Below are positions 22,301-34,432 of a stretch of 64,000 nucleotides of DNA, piece by piece. The stretch lies in NCBI GenBank assembly GCA_021396245.1, contig WNYE01000024.1, forward strand, positions 248,001-312,000, in the 5' to 3' direction. The notes beneath the pieces were generated by a model, which made no database searches, was not told the DNA's origin, and saw only the letters and a program-made list of their open reading frames with translations. Source of the DNA: Sporothrix humicola (taxonomy: Eukaryota > Ascomycota > Sordariomycetes > Ophiostomatales > Ophiostomataceae). Each line of letters opens with the position of its first letter. The first letter of the stretch is position 1. The translations under genes and the position numbers were made by a program.

Positions 22301-25300
22301 AGATTGCAGGATTCGTGAAATTCCAAAATGTCAAAAAGTTCAAAAGGCTGCGGCCGGGCGCAGCAGCATCGGCCGCGTCGATGGTTCTGCTCTTTCCACT
22401 TTGAATGGACTGTTCCTGCCTCTTGGCCAGACATTTGGGAACTGTGAATTTGCGCCCGATAGCTCTTTCCTCTTGCGCCGTATTGAATTACGAAGACCCC
22501 TTACAAAGGAAGGGACGATCTGCTGGATACGGATGCGGATGAGGGTGCGGTCTGACTGCCACGAGCCTCAGAGTCATCAGGGCCTCTCGGCAGGTCTCAG
22601 GTACAAATCTAGGATACGAATCTAGGATACGAGTCTAGATGCAGGTAAGGGTTAAGCTTCATTTTGATTGATATGCGAGGCGAGCTTGCGAGATCAAAGA
22701 CCTCAAGCTCAGACTAGCCTACTGCTTTGTATCGTTACTGTCGACCAGTGGCTGTTGGTGCTGTAACACGAGTGGCCACCAACACCAGAATGTGGCGTTC
22801 GAGGTCGCTCTGGCCGTAACTCTTTTAGGTGCCGTAGCGCAGTCCATCTCATCTGAACGAATAATATCGTCGAATTGAAAAAGAGTCAAAGAAAGCTCGT
22901 TCGATGTGAAAGAGCATAAAGACGGTGGAGAGCAAGTCAGCACCGGCGTGTCTTCCTTTTCGTAGGAACTGACGGCACTTGCAGTTTTGGGTTCATCAAA
23001 CATCAAACGACGGCAGCCACGGGCACGGCAGGAGCGAAGCAAAATTTCACTTTTCTCACGCCGTTTCAGGAGCAAAAACGAGAAATATCACGGCCGTAGC
23101 TTCCGTGACTTGTTCACGGAAGGTACATGGTCTTTGCAAGAAGGAATGGCTGCCTGGATGTACCTTCCTAAAAAGTCAACCTCGGCGTGGCCGCCAGTGA
23201 CAAGCGTTTTGGTGTGTTTTTGGTGTTGACTCAAGTACACTTTTACTGCAGAGTGGCTCGTGCGTGCACGTATTTCGGCGCGTTTTTCGTCCTTGGCCTG
23301 TCGCGGTCTTACTTTTGCGTGTTGAAATTGTTGCTTCTGTATCGCGTCGTCCTTCCAGATCGCCGTTCCAGAAAAGTTTCTTCTGCTCACGCTTGACTTC
23401 TCCTCTTGGCTTTTTCCTCTTTCCTCGTTGTTGTGTTATTGTGTGGTAATTGTGGTGGTGGTTGTCTGTTCTTTCCCTGTCAAAATGCGAAAAATGCCGA
23501 GCCTTTTTTCTCACCCAATGCACCCCAATGGTGGCTACGTCACTGCAGCTTTTGCTGTGTTTTTGCTTCGGGAAAAGGTGGGGTGGGGTTCGGCAGCGCA
23601 GGGCTTGGGGCCGCGAGCCGGGCAGGAGGTAAGAAAAACCAAAAGCCACAGCCTCTACACAGTATGACGCACGCATTGTTTATCTATGCCTTTATTCTTT
23701 TTCTTTCTTTTGCTCGTTTCACATGGAGACCACGCCTCAATGCATGGAGATACGTGGCATGGGGCGTGAGATGACCTCCTACGGGCATAATCTTGCTTTG
23801 GATCTGGTCTTTCTCTCAACTGAACTTCTTCAGCAGATCGCTCTGTCCTATGGTCAATCTCTTCTTTGTGCACAAACGGCCGTTGCTTGTTACTCACAGC
23901 TCTTGCCTGGTGCCACAGTACGAGAAGTCTTCCCTCTTTATTGCCCCCCTTTCTTGCTTTTGTAGTTGTACACAGGCCCAGAACGCTCCAAAAGGGCATC
24001 GGTCATGTTCTTTGGCCAGGCCTGTCACGCGCCTAGATGATCCTTTTTGGGGCAAGTATTCAACGGTGCCGTTATCGTTGCTTTGTTTGTATGGAAGTAA
24101 AATCTGGGCGCATCGGCGCCGAACTATGCCCAGTGCCTAGACCTGACAACGCACCCACCTGACCACTGAAACCGCTGGAGCGATACTCTTTTAGGTGTCA
24201 ATATGTTTTCTTTCCTCCCTTCCCTCTTTTCCTCCAGCTCTGCTTTACACACACAACAATAAAGTAGAAATAAGGTAAAATAGAGCCAAGTATCGTGCAG
24301 CATTAGCCCGCCAGCGATTGGGCAGCCACAGTTGGCATTACGGCAGCAGGTCGTCTTTGTTGTGGAGAGGAGGGCGTTGTAAAGTGGCGTTGACATATTG
24401 AGGACTCAAAGTCTTCAAAAATCAATGATGCAACTGTGCAGCAGTGAAAGGGGAGCCCGCCCCCCAGAGCTTCCAGGGACTAGCGCCGTAATTCAGGGCT
24501 TGGCAGATGCCATCTCACTGCAAAACGAGAGTCTTGGGCTGCAAAAGGCTGCAAAAAGACAGTTTGGGGTGACATTCATGGTGGGTATCCTGACCGTTTG
24601 GCCTTGTTGTGAGTTGTCTGGTTGTGTTGGTGCTGTTAGTGTTGGCGTTGGCGCAGGCTCTTGAAGCTGACTTCTAATCTTCAATTTGTCTTGTGTGACG
24701 ACGTTGTTATTCAAGTTGAGAGATGAGAATGTCTGCGGCGGGTGACACTTGACAGGCCGCATAGCGGCAAGAGGAGGCGAGGAGATGGAAGAAAAGACGT
24801 AGTGGAAGTACTGAGAAGATAGCATGCGGCATCAACGGGAAGTGGATGCTCACTACGGAGCTCAGGAGATGGAAAAATCATAACGGTAATGGAGACCGAA
24901 AATCAGGGAAGTCGATGCTGCGTTTATTTTTCGTCTTTTAACTTTTCACTTTTTACTTTCGACTTCCGCCTTTCATCTATTTCGGGATGCATGCTAAAGT
25001 GTGCCGAAATAGCCGCCAATCCGTATCCAAGCTGGCGGGATACAACAGTGGAACAGCTTCCATGACATTCAATGTCCGAAATATCTCGGTGTTGGATACC
25101 GTTGATGTCACCGCCACTCGCGTTGTTATCGAGGACTTTCGTAGGTCGTACGTCGTATGTTCTACAGCAAACATGTTGCTTGTCTTTGTGAAATGCTGTC
25201 ACGTGTCCGCGTGCGAGCCAAGATGCCGAGCTTTTGCCATGAACTACCAAGACAGTCTGGACGTCCTCAGACGCCCTTTGGAAGGCGAGGCTGTCTACTT

Positions 25301-26065
25301 GGCAGCCATCTTGTGCCCATATCGCCACTCTGGGGCGGTCGATCGGGCGTGGTGGCACACGACAGTTGGGGCTGAAGAAATCAGCGAAGAAGAAAACGAC
25401 AGAATACCGTGTACACGAAATATGCTCGGCAAATCGAAGGCTGAGTAACAATCATATCGATTAAAGTTGAGACAACAAATCGAAGTGTAGATATCACCAA
25501 ATTTACTCGCTGCGACGCGCGTCATGTTCAGCGGTATCGACTGCAGCTGTTATGCAGAATGCACATTAAATTAACGAGAGAATATGCGTGCATTGTTTTT
25601 TTTTTTTTTTTTTTTTTTTTTCTTGCCCAAAGAAAATTGCTGTCGATATTGCACGTTGGGTGCATGTCGATTATTTACACACCAAAAGCACAATATCATG
25701 AATTAAGAGCAGTTGTGTGAATTCATAGGTACTAAAATAGAACGTTAAATTTACTCACACATGAAGATTTATTTTGATTTTGTGAATGTTTTAATTTCAT
25801 TTTATTTTAGTCATTTTCCAAATACACAAACAATTTCATTTGATTTTATATTTTAATATTTATTTTCAAATTACAGTTAACAATTATAATTTTTTGAGAA
25901 AGTCCTCTGACAGCACAGATTGTAAGCAACGCTGTCATGAAAAATGAGGGAAAAGAAATAGTAAAGAGGGGCATGAAGCAACGAAGAGAAGAAGACAGAA
26001 ACAATGGTAAAAGAACAGATTAAAAACAAGAGATAAAGGAAAGGAAATGTCGAGTGACTGCAACT
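19334..26065. other. Gene-poor region of 6.7 kb with AT-rich island
   Basis: No reading frame here has recognisable protein character; the longest candidates (about 140-175 codons on the minus strand) lack motifs. A 26-base T run lies at 25596-25621, inside an AT-rich island from about 25560 to 25910 that resembles the left margin of the window. The part next to 19333 is the long upstream region of the arrestin gene. Confidence 0.5.
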
Positions 26066-29000
26066 CTACATCACCATGGCAGCCACAAACATGGCAGCGA
26101 TAGCCACGATGATGGACGAAGCCTTGGTCTGGAAGCCGCTGCTGGTGACAATGGTCGATGACGAGGACGACGGCGAGGCGGCGCCCCCAGTGGAAGTGGC
26201 AGAGCCAGCACCAGCGCCAGCAGGAGCGGACGTGGCGGCGGCGGCCGGGGTGGTGTCGGAAACAAGAGTGGTCGCAGCACCGGTGGCAGCACCGGCGGGA
26301 GTAGTGCCAGCCGGGGTCGTGTTGGCAGCGCTGTTACCAGAGCCGGAGCCGTTACCACTGCCGGAACCAGAGCCACTGCCCGAGCCACTGTCAGAGCCAC
26401 TGCCAGAGCCAGAACCGGAACCAGAGCCCGAGGTGGAACCACTACCGTTGCCACTGCCCGAGCCAGAACCAGAACCAGTACCAGAGCCGCTACCGCTACT
26501 GCTGCCACTACCGCTACCCGAGCCGGAGCCACCACCGACAACAGGCGTCGAGCTCGAAGGGGCGACAGTGTGGGTCAAGGTGCAGGGGCAGTCAGTAATG
26601 GTGAGGGTGGTGGCACCAGTGACGGTGTAAGTGTGCGAGCCCTGAGTGAAGGTGGTGGGGCCGGGGCAGTAGGTGGTGTAGGAAGTGACAATCTCAGTGG
26701 TGGTGGTGGCACCGGAGCCAGAGCCGCCGGAACCAGCGCCCGTCGACGAGGCGGTGGAAGAGGCAGATGCCGGGCTGGAGGACGCCGGGTTGGAAGAAAC
26801 GGCCGACTTGGTGGCGGACACCGAGGCAGTACCAGAAGTGCTCGAGACAGGAGCCGAGCCCGACGAGACGGCAGACGAGACGGCAGACTGCGAAGCAGAG
26901 GCCGAGCCAGTGGCAGAGCCGGAAGCCGAGCCTGAAACTGAAGCAGGAACGGAGGCCGAAGAGGCGCCCGACTGAGAGGCAGACTGGGAAGGTGTCGACG
27001 AGGTGACCGAAGCGGACGACGAGCCAGCCTGGACAGACGAAGCACCAGAGGCGGAAGCGGAAGCAGAAGCAGAAGCGGAAGCAGAGACAACGGAAGAGGC
27101 CGAGGCAGAACCGCTGATGGAGGCAGAGACTGATGCCGAAGCGGAAGCGGAAGCACCGACCGAGCCAGTGGCAGAGGCAGAACCGCTCTCAGACGAGGTC
27201 TCGCAGTCGGCAATGGAGGACGAGCCGACAGCAGACGAGGAGGAAGCGGCGGAGACAATGGCCGAGCCGGAGGCGGACGCAGAGCCAGAAACAGAAGCGG
27301 AAGCCGAGCCAGACGCAGAAGCAGAGACACTGGCACTGGCACTGGCAGAGGCCGAAGCAGAAGCGGAAGCACTCACACCGGCACTGACACTGGACGAGCC
27401 CGAGACAGACGAAGTCTCACAGTCGGCAATAGACGACGGCGAGGCAGAAGCAGAGGCGGAGGCGCTGCCCGAGACAGAAGCCGGGACGGAAGCGGAGGCG
27501 GAGACACCACCGCTGGCCGAGGCTGAACCACTGATGGACGACGTCTCGCAATCAGCAATGGAAGAGGGCGAGGCAGACGACGAAGCGGCGGAAACAGAGA
27601 CAGAGCCGGAAGGAGCGGCAGAGCCGGACACCGAGGCCGAAGCAGAAACAGAACCAGAAGCAGAAGCAGAGCCGCTCAGAGAAGAGGTCTCGCAATCAGC
27701 AATCGACGAAGGAGAGGCCGAGACGGAGGAAGCGCTGGCGGAAACGATGGCAGAGCCGGAAGCAGAACCGGACGCACTGCCCGAAGCCGAAACAGAACCA
27801 CTGACAGACGAGGTCTCACAGTCGGCGATGGAAGAGGGCGAGGCAGAGGCAGAGGCAGAAGCAGACACCGATGCGGAAGCAGAAGCAGAAGCGGAGCCAG
27901 AAGCAGAGCCAGAGATGGAGGAAGTCTCACAATCGGCGATCGAAGAGAGAACAGACGAGCCCGAAGCCGATGCTGAAGCAGATGCAGAGCCAGAAACCGA
28001 AGCCGGGACAGAGGCAGAGGCAGAGGCAGAGGCAGAGGCAGAGGCAGAGGCAGAGGCAGAGGCAGAGGCAGAGGCAGAGGCAGAGGCAGAGNNNNNNNNN
28101 NNNNNNNNNNNNNNNNNNNNNNNNNNNNNNNNNNNNNNNNNNNNNNNNNNNNNNNNNNNNNNNNNNNNNNNNNNNNNNNNNNNNNNNNNNGGCCGAACCA
28201 GAGACAGAAGACGACTCGCAGTCAGCAATCGACGACGGCGAGACGGACTCGGAAACAGAAGCGGAGCCGCTGGCCGAAGCGCTGGCCGAACCAGACAGAG
28301 AAGACGTCTCACAGTCGGCGATCGACGAGGGGACGACGGAAGATGAGGCAGAGCCGGAAATGGAGGCGGGAACAGACGCAGAGGCAGAAGAAGAAGCACT
28401 AGCCGAAGGGACAGAGACGGGCGGAATGACGACCGAGCCGCTGGCCGACTGGGAAGCCGAGGCAGAGGCAGAGACGGAAGCAGACACAGAGGACGGGACG
28501 GAAGAGACAGACGCCGGCTTGGAGGCAGACGAGGAAGCGGAGCCCTCCTCAGACGTGGCGCTGCAGTCTTCAGAGGAAATGTCGGAAGCAGTCGACGCGG
28601 AGGCAGACGAGACACTGGCGGGAGCAGACGTGCTGGAGTGGTCAGTGGACGCCGAAGAGGAAGACGACGACGAACCAGTGGTGTCCTTCTTGATGAGGGT
28701 CAGGGAGTCGCCGTTGCCATTGCCATTGCCCAAGACAAAGTTGAGGGTGACGACCGAGGCGTTGTGGATGTCCAGACGGGTGAAGCCGTAGTGGGTCGTG
28801 TCGAGGACGGCGGTAATGTCCTCGACCTTTTCGGAGCTGGTCAAAGTCGAGTGCGACTCAATGTTGCCGGCCATGCCGTTGACAATGTGGGTGATAGACT
28901 TGCCGTTGTTGGCATAATAAGTGTTGTTGTTAATGATGCTCTCAGAGTCGATCGTGCCGTTGGCGGCGAGCGGGAAGAGGCGCTCGTACCAGTGGATGTG

Positions 29001-30503
29001 GCCGGCAAAGTAGGCGTCGACGCCGTACTCGAGCAGGACTGCCTCAAAGGCCTGGCGGATGTAGAGCTGGTAAGACGAGTAGCCAGACGAGTACATGGGG
29101 CGGTGGCTCATCACGAAAACCCACGGCGTCTTGGTGCGGTCGACGTTCTTCAGGTCGTTGACCAGCCACTGGTACTGCTCGTAGGCCGACGTGGTCTTGT
29201 AGGCGTTGTTCTCGATGAAGCCAAAGGGGCCGCTGTCGGTAATAAACGTCTCGGCCTCGGCCGGCTCCTCGTCGACGCCGTTGGTGTCCCGGATGAACGG
29301 CCACTCGGGGCTGTTGGCATAGTCCGTCTCGCCGTTAAGACTGACGAAATGGGCCAAACCGTAGTCGAACGAGTACCACATGTTGCCCACGCCACCCGAC
29401 TCGGCGCCGGGCATGCGGAACCGGTGCTGGTAGGCCGTAAAGTTGCGCTGCGAGGGGGGACACGAGAAGTAGTTGAGGCCGCTCTTCGAAGCGGTGGAAT
29501 TGGCCTTGTCGTCCACCAAGTACGCCGTCAGCTCGTTGTTGGGCCCGTCAAACTCGGCACACGCCGCCTCGTGGTTGCCCGGCATCACCATGTACGGCAC
29601 CTTGCCCGCCACGCCCGTCAGCCACTGCTGCCACAGATCCCAGTTGCTCTCGTAGAGCACGCTCATGTCGCCGCCCTGCGGGCCGCCCTGGTTGGCAATC
29701 TCGCCGGCGGGCAGCGGGGCGTCGTACTGGTTCTGCGGGACTTCGCCGGGCGGGAGCGTCGTCGACGTGCCGTTGTAGCAGACCGGCCAGCTGTCCTCGC
29801 AGGGAAGAATGCCCGAGTACCAGTCGTCGGCATAGCTGATGTCACCGCCGTGCCAGGCGAACGCGAGCGTGCCGTCGTCGGTGAGGCCCTTGAGCTGGGA
29901 GTAGGTGCCCTGCGCATTGGTGTAGCCCATGTCGTTGAGCACGGCCACCGTGAACGGCTTGTCGTCGCCGGCCGCGCGGGCCGTCGTGAACTGCAGAACA
30001 TCGGACGCGGTCGTGCCGTTGGCCGCGGGGATCTGGTAGTAGTACGTCGTGTCCGCCTTGAGGCCCGTGAGCTGCACCTCGTGGAAGTACTGCGAGCACT
30101 GCGTCACCGCCGCCACCATCGAACACGGCGGCGTGCGGTCGTAGCTGTGCGAGGAGCCGGTGGCCGTGTTGGTGAGGGAAGAAGCACTGGTTCCCCACGC
30201 AACCTGAGGCGCCTCGCCCAGGCCAAAGGGCGTCTGGTAGTGGATGTTGATGCCGCCGGGGACGTAGGCCAGCGAGATCACATTGACGTTGTTGGTCGGG
30301 TTGGCCGAGCCGGGTGTCACGGCTGGCGGCTCGACAAGACGCGGGAAGCCCTTGCCGTTGCCGTTGACGCCATTGTCCACCCAGTCGCCCACAGGCACAT
30401 CGGGGCCCGTGTAGGGGTAGGTTGTATCGACGGTCGGTGCAGACTGGCCAGAGGTGGCCAGCAGAGCCACCGCAAGGGCCGAAAGCTGTGCAGCGGACTT
30501 CAT
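26066..30503 (-). CDS. Secreted purple acid phosphatase with Ser/Ala stalk and GPI-type end (contains assembly gap)
   Basis: Translation starts at 30503 with a signal peptide (residues 1-22). An Fn3-like purple-acid-phosphatase N domain (about 60-175) precedes the metallophosphoesterase domain with NDMGY (190-194), GDISYAD (220-226), GNHE (309-312), SHRPM (466-470) and GHIHWYER (501-508), the expected two-metal site. From about residue 640 the chain is Ser/Ala/Gly-rich with repeated IADCETSS units (two before the gap, six after). Near 26580-26710 lies a cysteine-bearing wall-protein module (YCPGPTTF, DCPCTLTH), then a Gly/Ser stretch and a hydrophobic C-terminus typical of GPI signals. It likely hydrolyses phosphate esters at the cell wall. 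The frames before and after the N gap differ by one, so the total length is unknown (over 1,440 residues). The join is inferred. Confidence 0.85.
28011..28091. repeat. Hexanucleotide microsatellite (GAGGCA)n
   Basis: About 13.5 perfect copies of GAGGCA (TCTGCC on the coding strand, encoding Ser-Ala) run straight into the assembly gap. Each unit is two codons, so copy-number change keeps the frame and would only alter stalk length. Confidence 0.95.
28092..28190. other. Assembly gap (99 N) inside the phosphatase stalk
   Basis: A run of 99 unknown bases sits in the Ser-Ala repeat. The phosphatase frame reaches the gap at a codon boundary, while the frame of the downstream stalk needs two bases of a codon from inside the gap. 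A true gap length of 3n+2 would make the gene intact, so 99 is not the real length. Confidence 0.95.
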
Positions 30504-33316
30504 ATCGAAGGTGTGTGTGTTGTAAACGAGTGACTGGAGAACACACAGACGGTGTCGAAGCAAGCCCTATGATCGGCGAGTTGGGGAGGAAGGAAAAGAA
30601 ATAAATTCTAAAATAGAAGACACAGCTGGCGATCACCACTTTATGAACCATGTTGCAGTCAAGGAGTCCACCCAGGTGGACAGTGGACTGCAGGGAACTG
30701 CAGTGGACTTCCATGCAGCCTCATGGTTGTGGAGCGTGGACATGTCGATGTGGATGGGAGAGTGGAAAGTACGCGTATGGACATGGTGCATGGCGCATGG
30801 TGCATGGTGCATGGTGTACTGAGGATGGAGAATACGGCACCGAGCGTGCCGTTCATCCTGTGCAGAGATCCTTGTCAGTGAATACAAAAGACAGAAAAGG
30901 CACAGACTGGACAGAGAATAAGAAAACGTGGGCAGCGTTGTGATTCGGTGGGGACGGTGGAGGTTGACGATGTCGACAGTCTGTTGACTGCATCTGCAGC
31001 CAAAAGTCTGCGTCGAGGTGCATCTCGTTTGGTCTTCGAGAAACCACTACCCACTTCACCACCCACCCACCATCTGGTCTACCCAAATTAAGCATCCTGG
31101 TTCCTGGTTTTCACGACTTGACCTGCCCGTTTGTGGCGTTCGGTCAAGTCTTGGTCAAGTCTTGGACCGTCTTGACTGTGCGGGTGGTTCCTGGACTAAA
31201 GAAAAGGATCCAAAATGTGGAAGAGAGCAAATGGAAAGGAGAAAAGTACGACAAGAAGAGTGGAAGAGAGGTTGAAGAAGTCCACCTCAACTCCCTCCTA
31301 TTCCAATCAACAAAGCAGATCACTTACACGTGGAGTGGGGCGCTTTCCTTTTTAGGCCTTGTCGCTCGCTGCAATCAACCACTCAGAAGCGTCGCTGCCG
31401 TTGGATGGCGCACGTGGGGGTCTAACGAGGAACAAACTCTCGAAAAGACGACAAAATGACAGGGGTAACCCTTTCCCACATGCCCTATTGGGTGAAGTCG
31501 AGATTGTCTTCTTGACAGTCGGCGGGCGAGATTTGACGATACGCAACGATACGAGAGGGAGAGTTGAAGAGAAAAGACGAGGGCAAAAGCCTGGGAATAA
31601 GCTTAATGCACGACGGGATGGCGTTCTTTCGCTGTTCCTGTCGGACGACACTCTCCGCTAGCAAGACTGGACTCGACTGACCAACAGAATCCCTGGAAAA
31701 GGTCATCACTGTCGACAAAGTTTATGTAAAATGACTGCAAACGAAATTAAAGATCGAAGTAGAGAAAAGTATAGGAAAGCAAGTCGGAAAGCTAGAAGGA
31801 TGAAGTGAAAATAAACGCAGGAATGCAAAGCCACGTTTTTACTGGCACGTTGCCTCCTTTCAGTGAACTAAAACGGCCCTCAATGGGTCCAAGGAAAGAA
31901 CCTTCTTTTTGTCTCTCTCTCTCTCTCTCTCTCTCTTCCAGACCATCTCTCGTAGAATTCTTGAAGAAGACTTGGATCAACAGGTCATAAGAGTTGAGGA
32001 ACTGCACCAGAACATTATGAACTAAAAAAGGAGAAACTTGACGCACGCAAAGACAAGACATAAAAAGACAAATACAGATGCCAATGCCAATTGAGCCTCT
32101 TGCGCCCCTTACACCTCCAAGAAAATCCAAGAACGCCACGGACGGGAAGGCGTGCACAAGCTTTTGATGACAAGCCGGGTGTCAGTGTCCTCAGAACAGT
32201 GTCCCAAGAGCGATGTGCGTGCTCGTGCATCGGCGTGGCGGTTGCCGTCTTGGAGTTCCTTTTCGAGTCTTGTCTTTCTTGTCAGGAACGTGGGCAGTCG
32301 CTTGGCGTTTTCTGTCGCTTTTTGGCACTTTTGTCTTGGCGGATGTTGAAATTATTAAAAAAGGCCACGCCCACCCACGCCCTCTCTTCCACCCTCTCGT
32401 CTCTCCGCCAAGACAACGAGCATACGACATCCAGTCTGTCGGTGCTGTGTTTGGTAAGGCCAGAAGAAAAGGTGGACTCTTGGGTTGGAAGACGTGACCA
32501 CAGAGCAAACAACGGAAAATCGGCTATCCACTGTCCTCGCTTGCCAGCCGAATCACCAATCTCCATCTGACTCCATTCAAGGCCCATCCACCTCCACCCG
32601 AATTTCGTCTTGTCCTCCTCATCTTCCTTTCCTTTTCGCTTAATACAATTCTTTTTATTCAATTGACAGGTCGCACCTTCCTTACAAGCGGGCTTACATA
32701 AGTTGACTCACACAGTTGACTGACACGGGTTCTCCCTTTTGAAGAGTTTCCTCTTTCGGAAAGACCGGCCCGATCAAGACGATGATCCGATGGTGATGAC
32801 AACTGGATATGGGATGGGAAAGACGACAGAGTCGTCAAAAAGCATTCCATTTTAGTCAATTAGATATCAGAGAAGCCCCTGGTATTTATTGTTGATATTC
32901 TTCTCCGTTGTCTTCATTGCTGCCGCCGTCGTACAGTCCGGGGGAACCGTACCGGCATCGGTAAAAAGTGGAGCATCAGGGACTTATCCGATGACTTCAC
33001 CTCACTCTCTCTCCTCGCCACTCTACCCCAATTACCCCGTCTTTTTCGTGTAGAAAGCGCAGAATGTACGCCATTACGACACACTTACAAAGAACGGGGT
33101 AATACACAAGAGTGTGGCCAAGACTGATATTGTAGTGGAAAGTAAAGGAATTGTGGATGTGGACTTCCCCGGATGTACACTTTGCTTGCTGCCGAACCGA
33201 TGAAAACATAAGCAAATCTGTGAATTTGGATCGTGTCAACTTAATTTTGTAATTCTGACTTTCATTAATTCTTTATTACCCTTAGAACAACAATCTACCT
33301 GCTACGCACCCTCACC
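30504..33316. other. Intergenic spacer, 2.8 kb, with simple repeats
   Basis: This is the divergent upstream region of the acid phosphatase and maleylacetate reductase genes. It holds a GCATGGT-type short tandem repeat (about 30784-30815), a cluster of GTCCAC/GTGGAC and CTGCAG hairpin elements (about 30665-30712) and a (TC)n microsatellite at 31912-31937. No gene is supported. Confidence 0.5.
31912..31937. repeat. (TC)n microsatellite
   Basis: Thirteen TC dinucleotides in a row occur in a noncoding spacer. Confidence 0.9.
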
Positions 33317-34432
33317 ATGTCCTTCCAGCACTTCAATGTCCCCCGCGTCGTCTTCGGCCGCGGCACTCTTGCCAAACTGCCCGAAGAGGCAGCCCTTCTC
33401 GGCGGCAAGGGAGCCAAAGCTTTCCTTCTCTCAACACCGCAGCAGACCGACCAGCTCGACACGATCAAGAAGCTGCTGGCCGGGAGTGATGTCAGCGTGG
33501 CGGGCGAATTCACGGAGGCCACAATGCACACCCCCGTGGGGATTACCGACAAGGCGCTGGCCGCTCTCGGCGATGTCAAGTCTGCCACTTCCGCCGGCAC
33601 CGTCCTCGTGTCCATTGGCGGCGGCAGCACGATTGGCCTCGGCAAGGCCATGAGCATCCGCACCGGCCTTGCCCACATTTGCATCCCGACGTCGTATGCC
33701 GGCAGTGAAATGACGCCGATCCTGGGCGAGACAGCTGATGGCCGCAAGACAACGCGCAGCGACCCGCGCATTCTCCCCAGAACTGTGCTGTACGATGTCG
33801 ACCTCACCGGCACGCTTCCCCGCACGATGCGCGCCACGAGCGGCATCAATGCGCTGGCACACGCCGTCGAGGCGCTGTACACGCAAAACTCGAGTCCCGT
33901 GGTGTCGGCCATGGCCGGTGAGGCGATCCGGTCGCTGGCGGTATCTCTCCCCAAGTTGGCAGAAGATGTCACGGGAGAGAAGAGTGCTGAAAGACTCAAG
34001 GCTGAGGAAGACGCACTGTACGGCGCCTGGTTGTGTGGCATGTGCTTGGGCAACGTCAGCATGTCCATCCACCACAAGCTGTGCCACGTGCTCGGCGGAT
34101 CCTTCAATCTGCCGCACGGCGAGACGCACACGGCCGTCCTGCCGCACAGCCTGTCGTATGTGGCGCCCAAGATCCCCGAGGTGATGGAAAAGCTTGCCCA
34201 GACGCTGCCCGACAGCAACGGCGACGCCATGGCCGGCTTGAACTCGCTGCTGTCCAAGCTGCCCGTCAAGCTGGCCCTGCGCGACTATGGATTCAAGGAG
34301 GAAGACATTGACAAGGCTGCCGATATTGCGTTTGGCCAGCCGTACTACAGCCCGCGGCCACTGGAGAGAGAGGCCATCCGGGAGGTCATTCGGCGGATCT
34401 GGGCCGGTGAGCCGGCGCGGGCTGATTTGTAG
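33317..34432 (+). CDS. Maleylacetate reductase (iron-containing ADH superfamily)
   Basis: A single exon encodes 371 residues, a normal length for the family. It reduces maleylacetate to 3-oxoadipate with NAD(P)H, a late step in catabolism of resorcinol, hydroxyquinol and some halogenated aromatics, feeding the 3-oxoadipate pathway. The N-terminal dinucleotide-binding domain has the SIGGGSTIGLGK loop (99-110). The C-terminal helical domain carries the histidine cluster H252, H253, H257, H267 and H271 (SIHHKLCHVLGG, LPHGETH), typical of maleylacetate reductases. It is followed on the same strand, 384 nt later, by an MmgE/PrpD gene. No ring-cleaving hydroxyquinol dioxygenase or hydroxylase is visible in the window, so the upstream pathway must be encoded elsewhere. 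Confidence 0.92.
   Translation: MSFQHFNVPRVVFGRGTLAKLPEEAALLGGKGAKAFLLSTPQQTDQLDTIKKLLAGSDVSVAGEFTEATMHTPVGITDKALAALGDVKSATSAGTVLVSIGGGSTIGLGKAMSIRTGLAHICIPTSYAGSEMTPILGETADGRKTTRSDPRILPRTVLYDVDLTGTLPRTMRATSGINALAHAVEALYTQNSSPVVSAMAGEAIRSLAVSLPKLAEDVTGEKSAERLKAEEDALYGAWLCGMCLGNVSMSIHHKLCHVLGGSFNLPHGETHTAVLPHSLSYVAPKIPEVMEKLAQTLPDSNGDAMAGLNSLLSKLPVKLALRDYGFKEEDIDKAADIAFGQPYYSPRPLEREAIREVIRRIWAGEPARADL

Noticed and set aside
24924..25451. 175-codon minus-strand ORF in the gene-poor region
   Set aside because: There is no recognisable domain, and its Lys/Arg-rich end looks like chance translation; no splice partner was found.
28638..30533. 631-codon plus-strand ORF
   Set aside because: It is a shadow of the GC-rich purple acid phosphatase gene, which has all catalytic motifs on the other strand.
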